Of a stretch of DNA of 64,000 nucleotides, positions 54,460 to 62,455 are shown in pieces. The stretch comes from Pararhizobium gei (GTDB lineage: Bacteria; Pseudomonadota; Alphaproteobacteria; Rhizobiales; Rhizobiaceae). A program made the translations under genes and the position numbers. The notes beneath the pieces were generated by a model. The model made no database searches. It was not told the DNA's origin and saw only the letters and a program-made list of their open reading frames with translations. The stretch spans positions 274,001-338,000 of the forward strand of contig NZ_CP119409.1 of NCBI RefSeq assembly GCF_029223885.1, written 5' to 3'. Each line of letters begins with the position of its first letter. Position 1 is the first letter of the stretch.

Positions 54460-55701
54460 CTAAAGCCTGATGTCGAGCGTCTGCTCGCGGACGATATAGG
54501 CCTTCTGCCGGTCGGTGATGTAGTCCCGCACAATGGGTGCGGCATCCCGTGAGCGCGACAGCTGCATGTGAAACACCAGTTGGCTGCCGGTGCGGAACAT
54601 CATTTCGCAGCTGATGAGATAGAATTCCCACATGCGGGCAAAGCGCTCGTCATACATCTCGACGATCTTGTCGCGGTTCTTCTCGAAGCGTTCCACCCAA
54701 TGCTGCAGCGTGGTGGCGTAGTGCACGCGCAGGAATTCAAGGTCGGTAACCCAAAGATGGTTCTGTTCAACGACCTCGAAAACCTCCGAAAGAGCCGGGG
54801 AATAGGCGCCCGGAAAGATATATTTTCGCAACCATGAACTTGCCATTCCGGGTGGGCTCATATGACCGATCGAATGCAAGACGGCGATCCCGTCATCGGG
54901 CATCAGGGCGTTGAGCTTTTTGAAGAACTCGTCATAGTGCTGCACGCCGACATGCTCGAACATGCCGACGGAGACGATCCGGTCGAAGCTTTCCTCGACG
55001 TCGCGATAGTCGCGCAGTTCGAACCGGACGCGACCTTCGAGACCAGCCTCTTTCGCCCGTTGCGCCGCCAGCGCCTGCTGCTCCTTCGACAGGGTGACGC
55101 CCAGCACTTCCACATCTTCGAGTTTGGCGAGATAGAGCGCCAGATCACCCCAGCCGCAGCCGATGTCGAGAACCTTCATGCCAGGACGCAGGCAAAGTTT
55201 TGACGCAAGCAGTCGCAGCTTGTTGCGTTGCGCCTGCTCCAGCGTCTCGTCCGGCTCACGGAAATAGGCGCAGGAGTAGAGCATGTTCTCATCAAGAAAC
55301 AGCTTGTAAAAATCGTTGCCGAGATCGTAGTGATGCGCAACATTGCGCTGCGCCTCGCCCTTGACGTTCGACTGCTGGCGGTTGCGAAAACGCATTTTGA
55401 TGGCGCGCAGGATTTTCTGGACCGGATAGGAGCCGAGGGACAGCCGGTTGATGGAAAACAGCGTGAGAAAGTCGCGAAGCGTCGAGCCGTCCTCGAATCG
55501 GAGCGTTCCGTCCATATAGGCTTCTCCGGCCGCCAGCTCCGCATTGAACACGAGCGTCCGGTAGAGCTTAGGGTCGGTCAGCCGCATCGTGACCTCCGGG
55601 CCGGGCTCGCCGGTAAAGACGTGTCGCGTGCCGTCCGCGTCGATAACCGTCAGTTTTCCTTTTTTAACAAAGGCTTTCATCATATGCGACAGTGGAAACA
55701 T
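54460..55701 (-). CDS. Cyclopropane-fatty-acyl-phospholipid synthase family methyltransferase
   Basis: 413 residues. An N-terminal lipid-binding part (about 1-120) is followed by the methyltransferase: HYDLGNDFYKLFLDENMLYS with the conserved Cys of the family in SCAYF, the SAM motif VLDIGCGWGDLALYLAK near residue 180, and GMFEHVGVQHYDEFF. It transfers methylene from S-adenosylmethionine to unsaturated acyl chains in membrane phospholipids, a stationary-phase and acid adaptation; rhizobia have several paralogues, so the symbol cfa is withheld. GGAGGGCGC precedes the ATG. Confidence 0.93.
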   Translation of the reverse strand: MFPLSHMMKAFVKKGKLTVIDADGTRHVFTGEPGPEVTMRLTDPKLYRTLVFNAELAAGEAYMDGTLRFEDGSTLRDFLTLFSINRLSLGSYPVQKILRAIKMRFRNRQQSNVKGEAQRNVAHHYDLGNDFYKLFLDENMLYSCAYFREPDETLEQAQRNKLRLLASKLCLRPGMKVLDIGCGWGDLALYLAKLEDVEVLGVTLSKEQQALAAQRAKEAGLEGRVRFELRDYRDVEESFDRIVSVGMFEHVGVQHYDEFFKKLNALMPDDGIAVLHSIGHMSPPGMASSWLRKYIFPGAYSPALSEVFEVVEQNHLWVTDLEFLRVHYATTLQHWVERFEKNRDKIVEMYDERFARMWEFYLISCEMMFRTGSQLVFHMQLSRSRDAAPIVRDYITDRQKAYIVREQTLDIRL

Positions 55702-55772
55702 GCGCCCTCCGGGTGATATCGCGGCTCCGAGGCCTCACTTTATCACCGGTTTTTCAAAAAGCGCGGCCTATA

Positions 55773-56648
55773 TCAGCGACCGCCAGCGATAGCACAGGCA
55801 CTTGCCAGAACGACAAGCATCGTGCCGGCAATCTGCAGCGATGTCATAGGCTGGTTCAGAATCCAGAATCCGGCAAGCGCGGCCATGGCGGGCTCAAGGC
55901 TCATTAAAATTCCAAAAGATGACGTGCTCATGCGCCGGATTGCGACCATCTCCAAAGCATAGGGAATAAGCGGCACGAGAAGAGCAAGGCCGGCAATGGT
56001 GACGGCACCTCCGGCGGTCATGCGTGGAAATTCGCTCAAGCCGAAAGGTGTCGCGACGACCGCTCCTATCAGCAGCGATATGGAAAGGCCTTCCAACCCT
56101 TCGAAACTGCTTCCGGCCCTTTTCATCAGCACGATGTACAGCCCCCAACCGGTTGCCGCACCAAAGGCAAAGAGCACTCCCGTGGTATCACCGATCCATC
56201 CGTTTCCGTCATGCGAGAGCAGCAGAACGCCGGCCCCGGCGGCAAGCGGCCAGACAAGCCTCCAGCCCCAACCGAAGGCGAGAGTGGCCACGGCCAGGGG
56301 TCCGAGAAAATCGATGGCGACCGCGAGGCCGAGTGGGATACGCTCGATGGCCGTGAAAAAGCAAAGCGTCATACCGGCCATAGAGCCGCCGAGCAAACAG
56401 GCGGTGCGCCATTGCGCGCCCGTGTAGCTGAAGATTGGCGGCCGAACGAACAATGCCAGCAGAAACGCCGCCCAGACAAGCCTGAACCATGTTGTTCCGA
56501 AAGGTCCGTAGGCCGCAATGGCTGTCGCGGAAAAGGCTGAACCGAACTGTACGCTCACCATCGAAAGCAGGCACATGAGGCTGCCCGTGACCGCGCCATG
56601 ATTTCCAGGACGACCACTTCCGGTATGGGCTGGAAAACTTAGCTTCAT
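55773..56648 (-). CDS. EamA/DMT-family exporter (RhtA-like)
   Basis: 291 residues with ten hydrophobic segments in two five-helix EamA repeats: SVQFGSAFSATAIAAYGP begins the first and GVLFAFGAATGWGLYIVLMK the second. The motif FGILMSLEPAMAALAGFWIL matches the RhtA branch, which exports threonine/homoserine and related metabolites. Substrate is inferred, not shown. It lies 71 bases upstream of the CFA gene on the same strand. Confidence 0.9.
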   Translation of the reverse strand: MKLSFPAHTGSGRPGNHGAVTGSLMCLLSMVSVQFGSAFSATAIAAYGPFGTTWFRLVWAAFLLALFVRPPIFSYTGAQWRTACLLGGSMAGMTLCFFTAIERIPLGLAVAIDFLGPLAVATLAFGWGWRLVWPLAAGAGVLLLSHDGNGWIGDTTGVLFAFGAATGWGLYIVLMKRAGSSFEGLEGLSISLLIGAVVATPFGLSEFPRMTAGGAVTIAGLALLVPLIPYALEMVAIRRMSTSSFGILMSLEPAMAALAGFWILNQPMTSLQIAGTMLVVLASACAIAGGR

Positions 56649-56821
56649 GAAGACACCCTGTTGCGGTCTTACTTGCGGACCGCTTTAAGCGGAGAGCTTC
56701 ACTCAGGCAAATTCATAGTTGTTGTCGTGAGCATGAAGGAATCTGATTTTGCCGAAACGGAACAAAATGAGCCCTCTTCCGTTTAATCGGCGAAGCAGGA
56801 TTTACGACAAGGAACCCAAAA

Positions 56822-57073
56822 ATGGAAGTTAACGGTGTAGGCTGGATTGCGGCGATCATTATCGGCGGTCTGGCAGGATGGTTGGCAGAGCAATTCATGA
56901 AGTCCAATATGGGCGTCGTGATGAATATTCTTCTGGGCATCGTCGGCGCGATCGTCCTGAACGCAATCCTCGCTTTTGCCGGAATGGGCTTTACAGGCTG
57001 GATTGCCTATCTCATCGTCGGTTTCATCGGCGCTTGTATTCTCATCGCGATTGGGCGTGCCGTCCGGCGGTAA
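56822..57073 (+). CDS. GlsB/YeaQ/YmgE-family stress-response membrane protein
   Basis: 83 residues with three short hydrophobic helices rich in Gly: VGWIAAIIIGGLAGWLAEQF, NMGVVMNILLGIVGAIVLNA and TGWIAYLIVGFIGACILIAI. This is the transglycosylase-associated protein family, small membrane proteins induced by stress. AAGGAA precedes the ATG. It is followed after 20 bases by a 109-residue gene that is probably in the same operon. Confidence 0.93.
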   Translation: MEVNGVGWIAAIIIGGLAGWLAEQFMKSNMGVVMNILLGIVGAIVLNAILAFAGMGFTGWIAYLIVGFIGACILIAIGRAVRR

Positions 57074-57093
57074 TATCCTGAAGGGATAATCGA

Positions 57094-57423
57094 ATGCTAA
57101 CATTTGCGGCTGAAGGCAGCGGCCAGGGCAGGCTTGAAATCAACGGAAACTCTGAACCGGTCTCCTACGAACTGGTCGTGGCCCGTGAGGACGATGATTC
57201 CCGTCAGGTCCGCATTCGCCTGATGGCGCCGCGGGACTGGCTGATCAAGCAAGGCTTCAACGGCGAGGCTGTGCTGGTGCGCAGCAACGGATCGCGTATC
57301 GAAGTGCGGCGAGAAGAGGGCGTTGATGTCGGCTCAAGTATCAGCGTCGCCCTTGAAGGGTATGACGAGAGCATCGACAATGCCGAAGAGATTGCTCAAG
57401 CATATCCTGAACTGAAGCATTGA
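57094..57423 (+). CDS. Hypothetical protein, 109 residues
   Basis: A small acidic, soluble protein without signal or membrane segments. It looks like an all-beta domain: LTFAAEGSGQGRLEING, EPVSYELVVAREDD, QVRIRLMAPRDWLIK and RIEVRREEGVDVGSSISV alternate in strand-like pattern. I recognise no family. AAGGGA precedes the ATG, it follows the GlsB-type gene by 20 bases and ends just before a strong terminator, so it is very probably expressed. Confidence 0.75.
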   Translation: MLTFAAEGSGQGRLEINGNSEPVSYELVVAREDDDSRQVRIRLMAPRDWLIKQGFNGEAVLVRSNGSRIEVRREEGVDVGSSISVALEGYDESIDNAEEIAQAYPELKH

Positions 57424-57430
57424 TCGATTG

Positions 57431-57457
57431 CTAAGGGCGTCGCAGCGACGCCCTTAG
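57431..57457. terminator. Bidirectional terminator between 109-residue gene and efp
   Basis: CTAAGGGCGTCG and CGACGCCCTTAG form a perfect 12-bp stem with a 3-base loop (CAG); TTTTAG follows on the plus strand. It lies between two convergent genes and may serve both. Confidence 0.88.
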
Positions 57458-57473
57458 TTTTAGATTGCACAAA

Positions 57474-58043
57474 TCAATCTTTGGCGCGCTCTACATAGGA
57501 TGCATCTTCCGTCAGGATCACGACGCGGGTGCCAACGCCGATATGCGGCGGCACCATGGTGCGGACGCCGTTCGACAGGATTGCCGGCTTATAGGATGAG
57601 GAGGCAGTTTGTCCCTTGACGACGGGTTCTGTCTCGACAATCTCAAGCGTCATGCGGGTTGGCAATTCCAGCGCAAGCGCCAGACCCTCGAACATCTTGA
57701 GTTGAACGACCATGCCCTCCTGCAGATAGGCTTTGTCGTCGCCGACAACGTCGGGCGACACGGCAACCTGATCATAGCTTTCGGGGTTCATGAAGTGAAA
57801 ACCCTCGCCATCCTCGTACAGGAACGTATGATCGCGGTCCTCGACAAAGGCCCGCTCGACCTGTTCGGTCGTGCGCCAGCGTTCCGAAACCTTCACGCCA
57901 TCGGAAATACGGCGCATATCGACCTGGGTAACAGGCGTGCCCTTTCCGGGGTGGAAGTTCTGGGCTGTCAGAACGGCATACAGTTTGCCGTCGACTTCGA
58001 GAACATTGCCCTTGCGGACGGAGGAGGCGATTACCTTGACCAT
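57474..58043 (-). CDS. efp: Elongation factor P
   Basis: 189 residues from [13 protein letters not shown], preceded by AAGGAAG. It has three beta-barrel domains and ends in the conserved [25 protein letters not shown] tail. The modification loop reads NFHPGKGTP with Lys at residue 34, the exact position that is beta-lysylated in E. coli. EF-P relieves ribosome stalling at polyproline. The enzymes for the modification, epmA and epmB, lie divergently on the other side of a 197-base gap, which fits a lysylated EF-P. Confidence 0.97.
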   Translation of the reverse strand: MVKVIASSVRKGNVLEVDGKLYAVLTAQNFHPGKGTPVTQVDMRRISDGVKVSERWRTTEQVERAFVEDRDHTFLYEDGEGFHFMNPESYDQVAVSPDVVGDDKAYLQEGMVVQLKMFEGLALALELPTRMTLEIVETEPVVKGQTASSSYKPAILSNGVRTMVPPHIGVGTRVVILTEDASYVERAKD

Positions 58044-58240
58044 AAGTCTTCCTTGTAACTGAATTCGATGCGTCGTAGAGGAGCGCACGAAATGCGCGGC
58101 AAAAGACGCCGAGATGCGTTTTCGGGCCGCACCTATCCTATATCGGCGCAAATTGCCAGCAGAACGGTCGGTCCTGCCGAAGAAACCGTCAGAACTTTGC
58201 GGGTTGAACCGGCAAAGTGATCGAATACGACAGGATTGTC

Positions 58241-59314
58241 ATGCGCGCTGCCTCCCCCTGGTGGACCCCGGATGTCCATGCCGACCGTCGCGGCTTTCTA
58301 TTGGCCCGCAACCGGATCCAGGCGGCCTTGCGCGGTTTTTTCGCGACGCGTGAATTCATCGAGGTCGACACTGCGACCCTGCAGATTTCACCCGGCAACG
58401 AAGCGCATCTCCACGCATTTGCAACGTATGCTATCCATTATGATGGCAGCCAGGCACCGCTCTATCTTCATACCTCGCCTGAATTTGCCTGCAAAAAGCT
58501 CCTGTCGGCCGGTGAAGCGCGCATCGCTTGTTTTGCGCATGTCTATCGCAACCGCGAGCGCGGCCCGCTGCATCATCCGGAATTCACCATGCTTGAATGG
58601 TACCGGCGCGGCGAGACCTACGATGTGCTGATGAACGATGCCGCAAAGGTTCTTGCCCTTGCGGCGGAAACTGCGGGCGCAAAACACCTGACGTATCGCG
58701 GCGCGACGGCCGACCCCTTTGCCGAACCGGAGAGGATCACCGTAGCCGAGAGTTTTTTGCGCTTTGCCGGCATTGATCTCTTCGCCTCCATAGCAGGCAA
58801 TGGAGATACGGATCGGCATCGGCTGGCAGAGGAGTTGGTCGGGAAAGGCATGCGCGTTGCAGATGACGACAGTTGGGCCGATCTGTTCAGCCGGGTGATT
58901 GTCGAGAAGGTCGAACCCAATCTGGGCCAGGGCCGTCCGACGATTTTGTGCGAATACCCTGTGGCGGAGGCGGCTCTGGCGCGGCCGACACCGCGGGATG
59001 GACGGGTCGCGGAGCGCTTCGAGCTTTACGCCTGCGGCGTCGAACTTGCCAATGCATTCGGTGAACTCACGGACGCTGACGAGCAGCGCCGGCGGTTTTC
59101 TGCCGAGATGGCGGAAAAGCAGCGCGTCTATGGCGAAGCCTATCCGCTGGACGAGGATTTTCTCGAGGCCTTGCGGATCATGCCGGAAGCGAGCGGCATC
59201 GCGCTTGGCTTCGACAGACTGGTCATGCTCGCAACAGGAGCGGGGCGGATAGAGCAGGTGATGTGGGCGCCGGTTCCGGATATGCGGCTTTCGCAGAACG
59301 GAAGGGGCGTATGA
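58241..59314 (+). CDS. epmA: EF-P--(R)-beta-lysine ligase
   Basis: 357 residues from the ATG at 58241, which has AGGA eight bases upstream; a GTG at 58217 would add eight residues. The fold is a class II lysyl-tRNA synthetase core without an anticodon domain: FFATREFIEVDTATLQ, LHTSPEFACKKLL, CFAHVYRNRERGPLHHPEF (motif 2) and GIALGFDRLVMLATG (motif 3). EpmA attaches (R)-beta-lysine to Lys34 of EF-P. It overlaps epmB by four bases (ATGA) and is divergent from efp. Confidence 0.96.
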   Translation: MRAASPWWTPDVHADRRGFLLARNRIQAALRGFFATREFIEVDTATLQISPGNEAHLHAFATYAIHYDGSQAPLYLHTSPEFACKKLLSAGEARIACFAHVYRNRERGPLHHPEFTMLEWYRRGETYDVLMNDAAKVLALAAETAGAKHLTYRGATADPFAEPERITVAESFLRFAGIDLFASIAGNGDTDRHRLAEELVGKGMRVADDDSWADLFSRVIVEKVEPNLGQGRPTILCEYPVAEAALARPTPRDGRVAERFELYACGVELANAFGELTDADEQRRRFSAEMAEKQRVYGEAYPLDEDFLEALRIMPEASGIALGFDRLVMLATGAGRIEQVMWAPVPDMRLSQNGRGV

Positions 59315-60369
59315 GCGCGCTGCGGACCCTGAAGACAGTTGGCGATCTACAAACGGCGAACCTGCTGTCCGTAGGTGAGCACCAGAGCCTTGAACGGGTG
59401 GCAGAGCGCTATGCCGTTGCTGTGACGCCTGCGATGGCGGCGCTGATCGATCCGGATGACCCGAATGACCCGATCGCCCGCCAGTTCCTGCCCGATGCTG
59501 CGGAACTTCTAAGATTGCCCGACGAGCGGGAAGACCCGATCGGCGACGCCGCACATATGCCTGTCGAAGGCATTGTTCATCGCTATCCGGATCGGGTCCT
59601 GCTGAAGGCCGTGCATATTTGCCCTGTCTACTGCCGTTTCTGCTTTCGCCGCGAAATGGTCGGCCCACAAGGCCTCGGCACCCTTTCATCGCAGGCGATG
59701 GATGCGGCATTTGCTTATATTGCCGGCCATCCCGAAATCTGGGAAGTGATCCTGACCGGCGGCGATCCGCTGGTGCTTTCGCCGCGCCGCCTTGCCGGCA
59801 TCATGGAGCGGCTCTCCGGCATTGCGCATGTCAGGATCGTTCGCTTCCACACCCGCGTGCCCGTTGTCGAGCCGCACCGGATCGACGAAAGCTTGATCGC
59901 AGCCCTGAAATCGAGCGGCAAGACCAGCTATATCGCACTGCACGCCAATCATCCGCGGGAAATGACAGCCTCAGCGCGTGCCGCATGCGCCCGTCTTGTC
60001 GATGCCGGTATCGTCATGGTCAGCCAGTCGGTGCTGCTGAAGGGCGTGAACGACTATCCGGATACGCTTGCGACGCTGATGCGGACATTTGTCGAGAACC
60101 GCATCAAGCCGTATTATTTACATCATCCGGATCTCGCACCGGGCACCAGCCATTTCCGCGTCACCATCGAGGAGGGGCAGGCGCTTGTGGCGGCGCTGAG
60201 GGGCCGCGTGTCCGGTCTCTGCCAGCCGGCCTACGTGCTCGACATCCCCGGCGGGCACGGCAAATCCGTCATTTCCGCCTCGGCAATCGCCGACCAGGGC
60301 GGCGGTTGCTATACGGTGTCGGATTTTCGGGGCCAAAACCACACTTATCCGCCGCTCACCGGAGAATGA
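59311..60369 (+). CDS. epmB: EF-P (R)-beta-lysine synthase, lysine 2,3-aminomutase family
   Basis: 352 residues from MSALRTLKTVGDL, overlapping the epmA stop. The radical SAM cluster is CPVYCRFC (CxxxCxxC) near residue 113, and the SAM-binding GGDPL follows in VILTGGDPLVLSPRRL. The PLP Lys is expected in DIPGGHGKSVIS near residue 325. It converts L-lysine to (R)-beta-lysine for EpmA. It is shorter than clostridial aminomutases, as expected for EpmB. Its end is 21 bases from the convergent OmpA-type gene. Confidence 0.95.
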   Translation: MSALRTLKTVGDLQTANLLSVGEHQSLERVAERYAVAVTPAMAALIDPDDPNDPIARQFLPDAAELLRLPDEREDPIGDAAHMPVEGIVHRYPDRVLLKAVHICPVYCRFCFRREMVGPQGLGTLSSQAMDAAFAYIAGHPEIWEVILTGGDPLVLSPRRLAGIMERLSGIAHVRIVRFHTRVPVVEPHRIDESLIAALKSSGKTSYIALHANHPREMTASARAACARLVDAGIVMVSQSVLLKGVNDYPDTLATLMRTFVENRIKPYYLHHPDLAPGTSHFRVTIEEGQALVAALRGRVSGLCQPAYVLDIPGGHGKSVISASAIADQGGGCYTVSDFRGQNHTYPPLTGE

Positions 60370-60390
60370 CCGGTCGGCTTGTTGCGGCCG

Positions 60391-61056
60391 TCAGCCCTCC
60401 TTGATCGGCGCAATCGCGATTTCGACGCGGCGGTTCTGCGCCCGGCCGGATTCCGTCGCGTTGGAGGCAACAGGCCGGTCAGGCCCGTAGCCGACGGCTG
60501 ACATGCGGCGCTGATCGACGCCGCGCGAGCCGAGATAATTGGCGACCGAGACCGCCCGGCGTTCGGAAAGGCCCTGGTTGTAGCCGGCCCCGCCGGTCGA
60601 ATCCGTATGACCGTCGACATCCACCAGCGTCTTGTTGAACTTGCGCAGGACAACCGCCACGGAATCGAGCGTTGAATAGAAGCCGGGATTGACCTGGTCC
60701 TGGTCGGTGGCAAACGTGATGTTTGACGGCATATTAAGGATGATGCGGTCGCCGGAACGGGTGACGGAGACGCCCGTACCCTGCAGCTGGGCGCGCAGTT
60801 CGGACTCCTGGCTGTCCATGTAGTTGCCGATCAGTCCGCCGCCCAGTGCGCCGATGCCGGCTCCGACAAGCGCTGCATCCCGCCGTCCCGCGGCGCTTCC
60901 GCCGACGAGAAGCCCGGTCGCGGCACCAAGGCCCGCACCGATCAGCGCGCCGCCGGCCGTGTTCGACATTTTTTGCTCGCCCGTATACGGGTCGGTGGTG
61001 GTGCAGCCGGTAAAATAGACGGCGGCGATGGCCAGAACGGCAAATTTCTTGATCAT
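60391..61056 (-). CDS. OmpA-family lipoprotein (YiaD-like)
   Basis: 221 residues. A lipoprotein signal ends in the lipobox FTGC (Cys near residue 18), followed by TTTDPYTGEQ. A glycine-zipper segment (ALIGAGLGAATGLLVGG and AGIGALGGGLIGNYM) is in the middle. The C-terminal OmpA domain (about 105-215) has the murein-binding pattern DVDGHTDSTGGAGYNQGLS and the closing RAQNRRVEIAI. It probably tethers the outer membrane to peptidoglycan. Confidence 0.93.
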   Translation of the reverse strand: MIKKFAVLAIAAVYFTGCTTTDPYTGEQKMSNTAGGALIGAGLGAATGLLVGGSAAGRRDAALVGAGIGALGGGLIGNYMDSQESELRAQLQGTGVSVTRSGDRIILNMPSNITFATDQDQVNPGFYSTLDSVAVVLRKFNKTLVDVDGHTDSTGGAGYNQGLSERRAVSVANYLGSRGVDQRRMSAVGYGPDRPVASNATESGRAQNRRVEIAIAPIKEG

Positions 61057-61181
61057 GGAATCAGGGTCCCCAATGGTGCTTTCTGCTTCATACTACCGAT
61101 TGCGGCAGGAAGATGAAGACCGGGACCGAATCCTTTGACGAAAGCGTGGGAGAATTCTGAAGCCTGCCGCCAGTTCTTTTC

Positions 61182-61721
61182 TCAGGGCTCCCCGGCCGGC
61201 GTCAGCGATTTGTAAAAGAAGGTCGATCCGCAGTAGCTGCCGTCTGGCATCATCGCATACTGCGGAATAACGCCGACGCGCTGCCAGCCGAATCTCTCGT
61301 AGATGGCTTCCGCCGGACTGCCGGTGGCCGTGTCGAGGACCAGAATGTGGCGGCCATGCCTGATGGCCTCGTCTTCGGCGGCATCCATCAACAGCCGCGA
61401 TAGCCCCAGGCCCCGAGCCTTGCGATGAACGAGCAGCTTTTTGAGGTCCGCCCGATGCGGCTGGTTCGGCATCGTCCCGATGCCCAGTTGCACCGTGCCG
61501 AGAACGGTACCATCGACGTCGGCAGTGATCAGAACGCTGCTTGTCTCGGCGACCGCCGCTGCGACACCGCGCCAGTAGGGCAGTGCGTCGGCCGCCGTGT
61601 AAGGCAACAGAAAGCCAACCGAGGCGCCACCCTCGACGCAATCGGAGAGGATGTCCGCAAGCGCCGGGATGGCTGTTGCGGTTTCGGAGGCGGTGAGCGT
61701 TCGGACCGTGATTTTTGGCAT
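61182..61721 (-). CDS. GNAT-family N-acetyltransferase
   Basis: 179 residues from MPKITVRTLTASE; the longer frame overlaps the neighbouring regulator. The acetyl-CoA loop is HRKARGLGLSRLLMDAAEDE near residue 100, preceded by strand LGTVQLGI and followed by ILVLDTATGSPAEAIYERFG and a GVIPQYAMMPDG segment. It starts four bases after the end of the XRE-cupin regulator on the same strand, so the two form an operon, an arrangement known for many such pairs. Confidence 0.92.
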   Translation of the reverse strand: MPKITVRTLTASETATAIPALADILSDCVEGGASVGFLLPYTAADALPYWRGVAAAVAETSSVLITADVDGTVLGTVQLGIGTMPNQPHRADLKKLLVHRKARGLGLSRLLMDAAEDEAIRHGRHILVLDTATGSPAEAIYERFGWQRVGVIPQYAMMPDGSYCGSTFFYKSLTPAGEP

Positions 61722-61725
61722 TCGA

Positions 61726-62304
61726 CTATGCTTTGCTTCTGGCGAGGATGATGGCGTAGCGTGCCACGCGATCGTGGGGATTGTGGAAGATGTGAGCCTC
61801 GGCAAGCCGCATGAAGAGGCAGTCGCCCGCCTCCAGCACATGGGTTTCGTCGCCGGTCGTCATCGTCAGTCTTCCCTCGAAGAGCCAGAGATGCTGGGTC
61901 AGTCCGGGCTCGAACTGCTGCCGGTCGAATACCACGCGTGCCCCCGGTGGAAACTCCACCTCGACGATATCGACAGGCGATCCCATGCCGTCAGGCGAGA
62001 CAGACCGGCGTAGATAGCCTGTCTCCGGATCGCGCCAGACATGCTGGTCCTTCCGCCGCAATAGCGGCTCCGGCGGCTTCTTCTCGTCGGCAAAGAAGCC
62101 GGAAAGGGTCGTTCCCAGCGCGTCGCAAAGGCGTGCCAGCAACTGCGCCGTGGGGCTCGCTTCGCCACGCTCAATGCGTGAAATCATCGCCCGGCTGACG
62201 CCGGAGCGCACGGACAGGTCTTCCAGCGTCATTGCCTGCGCCTGTCTCATTGCTTTCACTTTCAGGGCGATCGCGCTATCCACGGGTTGCGTATGTTTAT
62301 CCAT
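61726..62304 (-). CDS. XRE-family regulator with C-terminal cupin domain
   Basis: 192 residues. The helix-turn-helix (about 18-70) reads LEDLSVRSGVSRAMISRIER, then SPTAQLLARLCDALG. The cupin_2 sensor (about 105-190) has VVFDRQQFEPGLTQHLWLFEGRL-type strands and HVLEAGDCLFMR. Members sense small ligands such as amines or amino acids. The start ATG lies inside the right arm of a palindrome that is probably its own operator, and no ribosome binding site is seen nearby. It is four bases upstream of the GNAT gene. Confidence 0.9.
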   Translation of the reverse strand: MDKHTQPVDSAIALKVKAMRQAQAMTLEDLSVRSGVSRAMISRIERGEASPTAQLLARLCDALGTTLSGFFADEKKPPEPLLRRKDQHVWRDPETGYLRRSVSPDGMGSPVDIVEVEFPPGARVVFDRQQFEPGLTQHLWLFEGRLTMTTGDETHVLEAGDCLFMRLAEAHIFHNPHDRVARYAIILARSKA

Positions 62305-62333
62305 TATATGAGAATGATTGATCCTTATAATGG
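62301..62333. promoter_or_regulatory. Palindrome overlapping the XRE-cupin start codon
   Basis: CCATTATA (62301-62308) and TATAATGG (62326-62333) are perfect inverted repeats 17 bases apart. The regulator's start codon is contained in the CCATTATA arm on the minus strand. The layout suggests autoregulation. Confidence 0.55.
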
Positions 62334-62455
62334 AGTCAAGCGGCGCTAGCTCCCCGACGAGGTAGACTCTGATGGATTGCAGCTCGGGCAATTATAGTGA
62401 AAAGAGCCTGCATTTCCTGCTTTGCGGCTGTTGAGCGCGCTGCTATATGCGGCGC

